Positions 15,367 through 29,202 of a stretch of 64,000 nucleotides of DNA are shown piece after piece. Every line of letters starts with the position of its first letter. Positions within the stretch are counted from its first letter, which is position 1. Origin of the DNA: Arabidopsis thaliana (taxonomy: Eukaryota > Streptophyta > Magnoliopsida > Brassicales > Brassicaceae); NCBI RefSeq assembly GCF_000001735.4, contig NC_003074.8, forward strand, positions 20,219,261-20,283,260. The letters are read 5' to 3'. A program made the position numbers and the translations under genes. The notes below the pieces were generated by a model, which had not been told where the DNA came from, made no database searches, and was given only the letters and a program-made list of their open reading frames with translations.

Positions 15367-15376
15367 AAACTATAAA
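15367..15376 (+). repeat. Right target-site duplication of the MULE-like element
   Basis: This is a perfect 10-base copy of 14269-14278 in the same orientation, as expected for an insertion with no later recombination. Confidence 0.88.
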
Positions 15377-16441
15377 TTAGCAAGACTTTTTAACCACACT
15401 TTTGTGGAGCATCCACCACGACTTTTAAACTCCATGAATCGTTGTACAAAGACCATTTGGCTATGGAGAATCTTCATGGAAGAACCAGAAATAACTAGCT
15501 CAACTTCCCTTGATTCCTATAACTCATGGGATACCGACTTGAGTGATTAAACTAGAAAATCGTGAAAATAATGTAATTGGCTGCATAATAGTTTTTTTCA
15601 CACTATTAAAAAAAAACTTGCAAGTTTATAGTTTGATCCGTGCATGGACGAGATTGGATGTCATTCGTGGTCTTTTTCCGGCTATATTTGACTACCTTCA
15701 AGTTTAAGCTACAAAATGATCATAGAACTAAAGAATGGTTAGCAATAGCAATGATTTAATAACCCTTTGACATTCCTTTTTTAGTTCAATGGATTCTAAG
15801 CACACTATGAAACAATATTTTTCCTAAATCTTTAACACGACTATTTTTTTTTTCTTAATAGGATTTCATTGATAAAAAGATTTAAGGTGAATTACAAAAA
15901 GCCGATAAGTATATGAACACTTCCGAAAACATTAGTCGGCGAGTACAAAAACATTATGCAGACAAAAACCAAGCAAGGTAAACAAAGGGGAAAAATGAAC
16001 AAACATACTACACAAACATCCATCAATATTTTCTGGATCAGAATCTAGAAACCCATAAAAAGATGAACAAAACCTAAACTTTACCAATTTAACAAATCAT
16101 TTAGAAAACACACAAACAGGTTACAATACAAAAATCTTCTTTACAAAGTTAAAACCGAATGAAAACTTGACACTACTAATCTATAAACATGAGTATATAT
16201 AGTTTTTCTTGCAAAATATCATAAAAACTTGATTATTTTTTTTAAAAACATAAGATAGAACAATTTAGTCGAGCCCATACGAAACTACGCCGTATCATTC
16301 GGCCCAGCCCTTTGATTAAAAAATTAAACGCACTGTGAGTCTGTGAAATCTCCTCGGCTTCAACTTCCGGATTAAGGGGAAGAGATGAAATTCTGAAATC
16401 CCTTGAGAGAAAGATTTGTTTCGCCTCTCAAAACATTTTCA
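15377..16441. other. Intergenic region upstream of SMC1
   Basis: No supported gene. A T-run near 15845 is followed by A-rich text resembling the reverse complement of a polyadenylated transcript end (to about 16150), possibly an old retro-derived fragment. The SMC1 promoter occupies the right end. Confidence 0.5.
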
Positions 16442-16449
16442 ATTCCCGC
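16442..16449 (+). promoter_or_regulatory. E2F-type site in the SMC1 upstream region
   Basis: ATTCCCGC fits WTTSSCSS and lies about 110 bases before the SMC1 start codon, in the leader or core promoter. It is paired with a telo-box 37 bases downstream, a combination seen in plant S-phase gene promoters. Confidence 0.6.
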
Positions 16450-16485
16450 CAATTTTCTTCTCCGAGAATACCCCCAACCTTCTAG

Positions 16486-16494
16486 AAACCCTAA
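16486..16494 (+). promoter_or_regulatory. Telo-box (AAACCCTAA) upstream of SMC1
   Basis: AAACCCTAA lies 64 bases upstream of the ATG. Telo-boxes are enriched in promoters and leaders of replication and translation genes of cycling cells. Confidence 0.6.
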
Positions 16495-16557
16495 TTTGGT
16501 TTAATTTCATTCTCCACTACTTTCTCTGAAACCAAACTCGAGATCTCTCCCCCAATC

Positions 16558-19500
16558 ATGCCTGCGATACAATCCCCATCGGGGAAGATCTTGCAGCTTG
16601 AGATGGAGAATTTCAAATCTTACAAGGGTCATCAATTGGTTGGTCCTTTCAAGGATTTCACTGCTATTATTGGTCCCAACGGTTCTGGCAAATCTAACCT
16701 AATGGACGCTATTAGCTTCGTCCTCGGCGTTCGTACCGGTCAACTTCGTGGTTCTCAGCTTAAGGATCTTATCTACGCTTTTGATGATCGTGACAAGGAA
16801 CAGAGAGGTCGTAAAGCTTTTGTTCGACTCGTTTATCAGATGGACGATGGAGTAGAGCTTCGTTTCACTCGTTCTATTACTAGCGCTGGTGGGAGTGAGT
16901 ACCGTATTGATAATAGGGTTGTGAATTTGGATGAGTACAATGGGAAGCTACGATCTCTTGGGATACTTGTTAAGGCTCGTAATTTCTTGGTCTTTCAGGT
17001 TGTTGCTTCGATTTAATTCTATTTTTGTATTGTTTCTATGAACGATTCTGTTTGTTTGATGTGAATTTCGTGTTTAATTGTTCTGGATTGCAAAATGTAG
17101 GGTGATGTTGAATCTATTGCTTCGAAGAATCCAAAAGAACTTACTGGACTCCTCGAGGAGATTTCTGGTTCCGAGGAGCTTAAGAAAGAGTATGAAGGAC
17201 TAGAAGAAAAGAAGGCCAGCGCTGAAGAAAAAGCAGCTCTTATATACCAGAAGAAGAAAACAATTGGAAATGAGAAGAAGCTGAAGAAAGCACAAAAGGA
17301 AGAAGCTGAGAAGCATCTAAGGCTGCAGGAAGAACTGGTATTTATGTGGATTTGCTCTTGTTCTCTAGTGGAGAAGTGCTGATTTATTTAGTTTGTGAAC
17401 TAGCGTATCTGCCTACCTGTTAATCTGTCTTCACGCCTTGCAGAAAGCTCTGAAGAGAGAACGCTTCCTATGGCAATTATATAACATTGAAAATGATATC
17501 GAGAAGGCGAATGAGGATGTTGATTCTGAAAAGAGCAATCGTAAAGATGTCATGAGAGAGCTGGAAAAGTTTGAACGTGAGGCAGGTAAGAGAAAGGTAG
17601 AGCAAGCAAAGTATCTGAAAGAAATTGCTCAACGTGAGAAGAAGATTGCTGAGAAAAGCTCGAAGCTTGGAAAAATTGTGAGTATACCTTGGAAATCTGT
17701 GGTTAACAGATTCTATTTTCCCTTTTAAATATAGCATTTTGAGACATGTCTTACATTTTTTTTTTTTTTTTGTAATCCTCTGGAATTTCACTAAACTTTC
17801 TCACTTGAGTAACTTATATCTGTACCTTTCCTGTGAGCAGCAACCTGAGCTTCTGAGATTTAAGGAGGAGATAGCTCGCATAAAAGCAAAAATTGAGACC
17901 AATAGAAAGGACGTGGATAAGAGGAAAAAAGAAAAAGGGAAGCATTCCAAAGAAATTGAACAGATGCAGAAAAGCATTAAGGAGCTGAATAAGAAAATGG
18001 AATTATTTAATAAGAAGAGACAAGATAGCAGCGGAAAACTCCCAATGCTTGACAGTCAACTGCAAGATTATTTTCGACTGTAAGTTTGAAAGAAATAAGG
18101 ATTTTTTTCTCTTCGCAAAAAAATTGCCGTTTTCCAACTGTCCTGAGGTTATAGATATGCACCAACTTGATTTCTCTATATTGCCTATTTAATCTTCTTG
18201 CTTGAGTTTTTGTGGTGTAATGAATACTACATGGGTTTACATGTTTAACAAAAAAGTTTAATGAAATATTTGTTGGGTATGAGTACTTATTCTGTGCTAT
18301 GAAGAACAGTCTAAGCAAACAAATAGTTACGCGTTTTGTTTGACATAATGACATAAATCTGGTTGTTTACAGGCTCTATTATTGGTGCTGTTGTTGTGAC
18401 TTTTGTAATATGCTCTATTATTCACCCTTTTGAATCCTTACGACTACCTTTGTTTTCTAATTAATGTTCCTTCATGTTTGTCACTGTGGTTTTGTCTCAG
18501 AAAAGAAGAAGCTGGAATGAAAACCATTAAGCTAAGAGATGAGCACGAGGTTCTAGAGAGGCAACGGCGTACCGATCTTGAAGCATTGAGAAATCTGGAA
18601 GAAAATTACCAGCAACTAATAAATAGGAAGAATGATCTTGATGAACAAATTAAGCGATTTAAAGACAGGCAAGGAGAGATTGAAACATCTTCGTCGAAAT
18701 ATAAGAATGAAACAACTAGTCTGAAAACGGAGTTACGTGCACTGCAAGAGAAGCACGTAAATGCCAGGTTAGTTTATGTCCTCTACTCACTAGGTTGTCT
18801 AGCAATGGATGGTTTACTTGCGATGTTATGATATCCTTTAAATGCGACACATTGCTGCAAGTTTTTTTAAAACCTCCTTAGAGATTCTTCTTGCGGTTGC
18901 TTCATCTTTTGAACTATGGCTTGAGAGATATTGGTAATTCATTTTTCAAGAACACATTATTTTCCATCTTCCCTATCCATAGTATAAACCCCTTCTTGAG
19001 CAGGCGAAATACATTTTGTATCCCCTGATACTGAAATTCAGGATCTGCTGCTGTACTGAATTCCTAGCTAAACCAAAATGAAGCTTGTAGGCTCGTAGAG
19101 AAACCTTCAAAGTCCCTTGAGGTGCACCTCACCAGGGAGAACTTTATATTTGTTCTTGATAGTTGCTAACCTGCTTATATGATGAACAGGGAGGCCTCTG
19201 CGAAGTTGAAGACTAGAATCGCGGAATTAGAAGACCAGTTAAGTGATTTAACGGCTGAAAGGTATGAAAATGAGAGAGATAGTAGGCTAACACAGGCTGT
19301 TGAGTCTCTCAAGCGTCTATTTCAAGGAGTTCATGGTCGGATGACTGATCTTTGTCGGCCAAATCGGAAGAAGTATAACCTTGCTGTCACTGTTGCCATG
19401 GGAAGATTTATGGATGCAGTAGTTGTAGAAGATGAAAACACGGGAAAGGATTGCATCAAGGTACTTATCTTATGGTGTTCTATCCTATGGAATCTGTGAA

Positions 19501-22500
19501 CTTCTAAATTCGTAATTTCTATCTCTTCTCTGCTGACAATTATAGTTTCAGACTTTCAATAACAGGTAAGTAAGATATCCTTTACCCATATTACTACTCA
19601 CTAGCATATGTCAGCAAATTAATGATGTTTTAAACAATACAACCTCTTAGTGATGCCTTAGACTCTACCACGTCCTAAATGATACAATTCATATTATTTA
19701 GGTATGTAACATATATGCTGTAATCATCTCCAGGCAGACTTCATTCCTTAGAATTAAAAATTAACCCCTATTCTATGATACTTGGCTTCAACTTAACTTT
19801 TCGAAGCTTTTTCTACCTTGCTTTTAAGCAATTTGAAGTATATGTTTAAGAGGACTTTGTACCACTGCTCTAGGTATGTGATGAAATGAGTTCTTCTTTT
19901 TTTTTTGGTAATTTGCAGTACTTGAAAGAGCAAAGGCTTCCTCCTATGACATTTATTCCTCTTCAGTCAGTACGTGTCAAGCAAGTGTTTGAAAGATTGA
20001 GAAATTTGGGTGGCACAGCAAAGCTGGTGTTCGATGTTATCCAATATCCTTTGCATATAAGTGAAGTGATTTGACTTAAGGATACTCAAGGTTACCTGTA
20101 TTGAAAACTTCTCATCCCTTGGATTCATATCATTGCGTGCATAGCTGTTGGTAGCTTAAGATAATTTTAATATATTAAACCAAGTATTGAGAAGTATAGA
20201 AAGGTTTACGTGAGCAGGTTTCTAAAATATATATTTTTGTCCTTAACTACTCCACGTTCGATCCTGAATTGGAGAAGGCGGTTCTCTATGCTGTTGGAAA
20301 TACTCTTGTCTGCGACGAACTTGAAGAAGCCAAGGTTCTTAGCTGGAGCGGAGAGAGATTTAAAGGTATGTTCTTGTTTCCTTCTTTAGATGTAATTTAC
20401 TCATATATTTGCACTAAAGTTGGCGTTACTTTCTACATAACTTGATTTCTGTTATTTCTAGTTGTGACTGTTGATGGTATATTACTCACAAAGGCGGGAA
20501 CAATGACTGGTGGTACAAGTGGTGGAATGGAAGCAAAGTCTAATAAATGGGATGATAAGAAAATTGAAGGTTAGTTTGACACCAGCTGGTTTAAAGCCTC
20601 TTCACTTCTGATGTATTTTCTTAGAAGAGATATTTGTTTGTGCAGGTTTGAAGAAAAATAAAGAAGATTTCGAACAACAACTAGAAAATATTGGATCTAT
20701 TCGAGAAATGCAAATGAAAGAGTCTGAAATATCGGGTAAAATAAGTGGACTTGAAAAAAAGATTCAGTATGCTGAAATTGAGAAGGTAACAACCAATTTA
20801 TCTTTTCTAAGATGAGTGGTCTCATATATTTTACTTACTGTTGTCAAGAGAACCCTGATTGGGATAAGAATGCCATACAGTAGCACCCATTTTATCTTTC
20901 CTTCTGCTAGGAGGAGCTGTCACTATTCAGAATATACTAATTGGGGAATTTGTTTAACAGAAAAGTATCAAAGACAAACTTCCACAGCTTGAGCAAGAGG
21001 AGCGGAATATCATTGAAGAAATTGATCGCATAAAACCTGAACTCTCTAAGGCAATTGTCTATCTTTTCTGATATTTGGTAGAGTTAATACCTGATGAAAA
21101 TAGTATGACTGAATGTCATTGGTATTTAATGTAGGCAAGAACTGAGGTCGATAAGAGAAAGACAGAAATGAATAAGTTGGAGAAAAGAATGAATGAGATC
21201 GTGGACCGTATCTATAAGGATTTTAGCCAGTCTGTTGGGGTTCCAAACATACGTGTATATGAAGAAACTCAGCTCAAGACTGCTGAAAAGGAGGCTGAAG
21301 AAAGGCTGGAACTGAGTAACCAGCTTGCTAAGTTAAAATACCAGTATGTCTCTTCTGCTCTGTTTTTCTGGTTACATATCAATTCTAGTCAAACTACACA
21401 TTTACAATATTACTCTCTTTTGATTTCTTTTTCCCGTTTTTGTGCTAACATATAGCTCTGATTCTGAAGTTAACATGCCATTCCTGATTTTTCGTTTTTT
21501 GTAAAACTAAACACTATCTTGTGCATCATATTATTGTCACATTTTGACTTTCACGTGCCTACTAAAAAGAAGGGACTACGGAACTGTGTGAATTTTGTAA
21601 TTATTATGCAGCTATGGTCTACACTATCTTGTATTACCAAGTGTGTGAGGGTCAGTATCCTGTAGCCTGTAAAAACCTGTGTTACAAACCTCTACTACAC
21701 GCTAACTGGTTGGCTGAGTTGACATACTGCTTTCTATTGAATGGAGCTTGAGTTGTATGATCAGAGTAAAAGTACGTAATTTAGTTGGTTCTTGAAAATC
21801 ATTTTTTCGAATTTCAGGCTGGAATATGAGCAAAACCGTGATGTGGGGTCACGGATTCGAAAGATAGAGTCTTCTATCAGTTCTCTGGAAACTGATTTGG
21901 AAGGTATACAGAAGACAATGTCTGAACGTAAGGAGACAGCGGTAAAAATAACTAATGAAATCAACAATTGGAAGAAGGAAATGGAAGGTATATTGATTCT
22001 ATCTTTACATACATCTGATGACATTTTTAGTTCTAAACTTTTTTTTAATCTCAGTGCCATTTTGAGTTGTCAATTTGAGGATTTCATTCGTAGCAGACAT
22101 TATCATGAACCTGTAAAAGTACATTGTCTGTATCTATGTTGGAGCTCTGTTACTGAATTGATATATTCAAATATGGAATTTTCTTATTCTTTTTAGCGGT
22201 TATATCTATGGATATTTACATGCTGTTTTCAACCAATTGTCTGTTTGCATTACATAATCCTTGATGTTTGGTTGATTGCTCTTTGAACAAATTTTGGGAT
22301 GTACATGGTCTGCTCGACATCTTGCGTAAATGTATGGTTATGCTACGTCTGAATCTAATTCAGAAAGAAACTCATATCATGATAAACTGCTTGAGGCTGA
22401 CAGATGGTTGATGTAAAAGTTCAGTATGATTAATTCTGTAGCGCTGCTATTCTCTTCTTTGCTTTTGCTTGTATAAGCATAAGTTACAGAACCATATACT

Positions 22501-24441
22501 TTGATTATAACCTTACCTGTCTAATGTTCTTTGCCTAGCAAGAATCTGCACTGGTATCTTCTTTCTTAGAGACTATCTAATGCTCCTGCTTGCAGAGTGC
22601 AAACAAAAGTCGGAGGAGTATGAGAAGGAAATCCTGGATTGGAAAAAGCAGGCTTCTCAAGCGACAACAAGCATAACCAAGCTCAATCGTCAAATACATT
22701 CGAAGGTACAATGAAGATTCATCAAACCCTTTCCTAAAGATCTGATATGTTTGAGTATAGATACACTAAAGCTTCCATATGCTATCAGGAAACACAAATT
22801 GAGCAGCTGATCTCACAGAAACAGGAAATAACTGAGAAGTGTGAGCTCGAACATATTACCCTTCCTGTCTTATCAGATGCTATGGAGGAAGATGATTCAG
22901 ATGGGCCACAGTTTGACTTTAGTGAGCTGGGTAGAGCTTATCTCCAAGAACGGAGACCATCTGCTCGTGAAAAAGTGGAGGCAGAATTTAGGCAGAAAAT
23001 AGAATCTAAAACATCCGAGATTGAAAGAACGGCTCCAAATTTGAGAGCGCTTGACCAGTATGAGGCTATACAAGAGAAAGAAAAACAAGTTAGCCAGGAG
23101 TTTGAAGCGGCCAGGAAAGAGGAGAAGCAAGTAGCGGATGCCTTTAATACTGTTAAGCAGAAGAGGTAACTCGAAATTTCTCTTGTGAAATGATATCTAG
23201 AGCTTTGAAGACAATTGTTACCAAATATCAACGACTATATGGTATTATGGTGAAACCAAATACCGAACAAGTAAAAGTCTGAAGATTCTAGTTCTGGGGA
23301 AATTACCTGTCAAAGTTACTGTTTGGATACAATGCACACACATGCACATGTACAAAGAACATATTCAGTTTTTTCCCAACTAATATATTCCATTATAGTT
23401 TTTTCTGCTCATTTCAAATTGTTGTGCAGGTATGAGCTATTTATGGAAGCTTTCAACCACATTGCTAGCAACATTGACAAGATCTATAAGCAACTAACCA
23501 AGAGTAATACGCACCCACTGGGTGGGACTGCTTATCTAAACCTAGAAAATGAGGATGATCCGTTTCTACATGGTATAAAGTATACTACAATGCCCCCAAC
23601 AAAGCGATTTCGTGACATGGAACAGCTCTCTGGAGGAGAGAAAACAGTTGCGGCCTTGGCGTTGCTCTTCTCCATACATAGGTATCCTCAACGACCTAGA
23701 TATCCCATTTGTTTCAATGTTAAAAGTGATTTTGTAGGTTCATATTGATTTATCTGTGGTGTTTAGTTTCACTCTTTGAAATTGGACTAGAAGATGGTGA
23801 TCTTGCCAGATGAAATTTGTTATTTGTGTCTGGAACCATCAGATTTGTTTGACTCCTTAGCATTGGTTTTACCAGTCTGGCATCGTCTTAGGTTTTCTGT
23901 TCCTAGTAAAATACCCATCTTCAAAATCGCTTTTTGTTTCTTTACGATCTGAAATTTGGCCTACGCTCTCGTGTAAATATAGCATGGTTGTTCTGCAAAA
24001 GAAGTTTCCATGGTCAGTTGTTATGAGGATTTGATGAAGTTTGTGGTGTTGATTACCTTTCCATTTTTCAGCTATAGGCCTTCACCCTTTTTCATACTTG
24101 ATGAAGTGGATGCTGCGCTTGATAATCTAAACGTGGCAAAAGTTGCTAAATTCATTCGTAGCAAGTCATGCCAAGCCGCACGTGACAATCAGGATGCAGA
24201 GGATGGGAATGGCTTCCAAAGCATTGTAATATCTCTCAAGGACAGCTTCTATGACAAGGCGGAGGCTCTGGTTGGAGTTTACAGAGACACCGAGAGGAGG
24301 TAAGCAGAATATCCACATAAATCTTTTGTACATGCGTCTATTTTATTGGCATAATATCTGAGAACTCGTTGGAGATGTATTTTTGGCTGCAGTTGCTCAA
24401 GTACAATGTCATTTGACCTTAGGAACTACCAAGAATCGTGA
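16558..24441 (+). CDS. SMC1: Cohesin ATPase subunit SMC1
   Basis: Eighteen exons join in frame to 1,218 residues: 16558-16998, 17101-17337, 17444-17677, 17841-18079, 18501-18767, 19190-19460, 19919-20043, 20256-20365, 20462-20569, 20646-20785, 20961-21050, 21135-21343, 21818-21987, 22596-22705, 22789-23165, 23430-23681, 24072-24299 and 24393-24441. The protein forms the cohesin ring with SMC3 and a kleisin, and holds sister chromatids in the nucleus. The Walker A motif GPNGSGKSN is at about residue 39. Coiled coil runs from about 160 to 500, the hinge lies at about 510-670 with glycine-rich [10 protein letters not shown], and a second coil runs to about 1040. The ABC signature [15 protein letters not shown] is near 1109 and Walker [11 protein letters not shown] near 1135. 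Intron 7 is AT-AC and intron 11 is GC-AG, listed separately. Also known as TITAN8. Confidence 0.96.
20044..20255 (+). other. U12-type AT-AC intron (SMC1 intron 7)
   Basis: The intron starts ATATCCTTT, the canonical U12 5' splice site, and ends TCCAC. A perfect TCCTTAAC branch-site match at 20240-20247 is about nine bases from the 3' end. No GT-AG choice nearby keeps the frame. Joining ATC CA to G TTC GAT gives the conserved hinge reading [11 protein letters not shown], and only this gives the 1,218-residue protein. Confidence 0.93.
21051..21134 (+). other. GC-AG intron (SMC1 intron 11)
   Basis: The exon ends ...CTCTCTAAG and the intron begins GCAATTGT and ends ATGTAG. Using the GC donor gives ELSKARTEVDK and a total of 1,218 residues. 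The nearest GT donor, six bases later, would insert two residues (Ala-Ile) and still keep the frame, so minor alternative use is possible. Confidence 0.75.
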
Positions 24442-25307
24442 TTGGTTCAACAACCCTCGGGGGATTAGGGTTTAGGTAAGTATAAGAACCCTAACTTTGT
24501 AAGTATAGCAAGTACTGAATGATGTTTGATTGTTAGGTTTGTAATTTTTGTGTCACAATGTTAAAAGGTATTTCACAGTGGTAAGGTGCTTTATTTGCGA
24601 TTTGATTTGGCATAGGACCTTATAAGTTCTGACACTGTAGAGAACCTATGGAACCTTTTCTTATGTGATACTATAAGAAACTCGTGATTTTAGCTGCATC
24701 TGATTGACGTTTTATGTTTTGATAATAGTTTTTGGAGACATGTTGTCAAAGTAGAAGTAAAGACAAATGTTTCTTTAATTCGTCGGACTAGAAATCAAAT
24801 CTTCAAAAGCCATTTTTGTCGTCCCAATCGACTTTCAAAAAAGCTTTAAATTAGAACGACACAACAATGAATGATTTAACCCACAAAAAGCTTGAATCCA
24901 AAAGGTTTGACTTTTCAGAATTTAGTCTTAAAATTCCGTAATCCTATATATTAACGGATAAGATCCAACAGAGCTTCAGAATTTGTCCTTAACTCATATT
25001 CTTCTTATTTTCTATATTATAATTCGAGGGTTACGTGTCATATGCCTACTACTGACATCACTTGCGTCTTCCTTTTCTCTTGTCCTCTTTCGTAATCATT
25101 AAAGTAAGTACCTTTTAAAAAAAATAAAGAAACCAACGGTGGGAGAGGAAGCAGAGAGAGAGAAAATAAAAAAAACAGAAAACGAGAAAACCAGAGATTC
25201 ATCAATTCATTGATTCTTTAGTTCTTCTTCGTCCGTCTAACCTTAGAAACTTATAGCTACAGCGAGAGAAGACGAAGAAGAATAAGAATAAGAAGAAAGA
25301 AAATTGA
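24442..25307. other. SMC1 3' flank and promoter of the next gene
   Basis: The first 300 bases are probably SMC1 3' untranslated sequence. A purine-rich GA stretch at 25135-25300 is the leader of the next gene. No other gene seen. Confidence 0.6.
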
Positions 25308-26429
25308 ATGGCGGCAAGAGCCAACAACAAATACACCTCTATCAACTTCAACCACATCCTTCACAAAGATCCTCCTTCATCTTCTTCATCTTCCTCCTCT
25401 GCTTCTTATTCCTCCGTCGCTCGTTCCAATGGCCGTATGCTCGTCCTCACCAAATCTTCCCCCAAACCTCTAAGATCTCCCTCCGCTGCTCCCACCACCA
25501 CTACGACCGCACCTCCTATCTCTACAGCTCCGAGGATTCCTTCAAATCAAGCCATCTCTGATCCAGATCCGAGTCAGATCTCTCTTCGTCCCTTAGGTCA
25601 TACAGGATCTAGTTCCTCGCTTTCTTTTCCAATTCGGACTCCTGAAATCAACAAGGCTCCGGAGGTAAATGCTCCAACTCCGGTTTCATTGTCCCCGAAA
25701 CCTGATCGGTTCGTGCCGCCGCATCTTAGGCCAGGTTTTGTTCGGAAAGACGAGAAACCTGGACTCAACTCTTCTCGAGTTAGAGATCCGAATCCGAATC
25801 TGAATCAGAGATTGCCTAACCAGGAACAGCCACGGCAGGAATATTTCGGTTATGGACAGCCCGGACGGCCCAAATCGGGCGGGTATGAGAGGATCCGTAC
25901 GGATCCGAGAATAACCGGAAACCGACCCGGCACCTCCGGATGGTATGTTCATCCCTCTCGTAATAATCGTTGTTCTAGCATTACTAGAGAGTGTCTAGGC
26001 TTCTTAGCTCTGCCTCAACGGAATTATCTTGAGATTTATTCTACGTTATTGATAGTTTTTGCCTTTCATGCTGATAATTAAGTAAAATTGGAAATGAGAT
26101 TATTCTGGTTGTTTGGATTTTTGCTGAAGAAGTAGTCATGGGAGCCGAATCCACCATGTGTCTGAACATTAGGATTCGTTTGACCATAGAGAATGTCATC
26201 TTCACGTGGATTCGATTTTGAGATGAGAAAGTAATATGAAGGTGTTTTTTGTGTGGAGAAGCTACTCTTGTTTGTCCTTTACTCTTTTTTTGTGTGTTTG
26301 ATCCAAGGTTGTGTACTTAAAGCTATATATATTATATGATGGAATCATATCTGTTCATTGCTCATCTCAACTCTATTCTGTATAATTTTCTGGGGGAAGT
26401 TGTAACTAAAGTTCATTTGTCTGTGCAGA
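25308..26429 (+). CDS. Proline/serine-rich protein of unknown function (formerly 'proteophosphoglycan-related')
   Basis: The long first exon 25308-25942 encodes about 211 residues rich in S, P, T, R and G. It has a poly-serine run near residue 23, TTTTTAP tracts, and a basic C-terminal part with the phrases RFVPPHLRPGFVRKDEKPG and GGYERIRTDPR. No enzymatic domain or membrane segment is seen; it looks intrinsically disordered and possibly RNA-associated, but no function can be assigned. The donor after GGA TG (GTATGT) joins to the acceptor at 26428, making TG|A, a stop codon built across the splice junction. Without splicing the frame would run to 26081 and gain 46 residues of intron-encoded sequence. 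I recall the locus as At3g54680. The exact C-terminus needs a cDNA. Confidence 0.7.
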
Positions 26430-28550
<2,121 letters not shown>

Positions 28551-29202
28551 ACACGAAGGTGCCTCTATATTGAGTTTTATATAGTTGATTCTTTTACAGA
28601 AACCCAAATCGAGAATATTGGTGTAATTTGATTGATTTTCACCGCCAGTGAATTGTATTGTGTCTAGTAGTACTTCATGTATTGTCCATCATTTACTCAA
28701 AGATGTGTATAGAGTATAAGAAGATTTCTTGTATCTTTGTCCTGCCTTACCTTCATTTTCTTCTACTCTTGCTTTCATTTTTGCCTTCAAAACCTACCTG
28801 CAGCATCTTTCATAATGTCACTGCTCATAGAACCATTTCTAGAAAAAGAAAACGCATTTTTTGCTTTTGATTGAACAAAATTTCGCTGAAGAAGCAGAAA
28901 CAATGCAGTTTTGGATTTGTGTTGTTACAAATGGATGTATGATTCAAACAATTCTTCTTTAGTTCAGTGATGACAAAGAAAAACACAGTTACATCATAAT
29001 ACCTTTCCATTAACCCATTGTCGTTTGTCACAATGAACAGAAGAAAAGCGGTTCTATATGTAAAAAGAATCAGATCCTATTGCATTTAACGATCAATAAT
29101 AAGTAAACATAGAGAGAACTTAAGTTGCTAGTGAGAAGAAACCTGAAGAAATACATAGAAAACAAAGATACAAGAGTAAAAAACAAAATCTTTTAGAATT
29201 CT
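28551..29202. other. Convergent 3' flanks of SETH3 and PHT1;7
   Basis: This stretch of 652 bases between two stop codons on opposing strands should hold both 3' untranslated regions and terminators. No gene seen. Confidence 0.6.
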
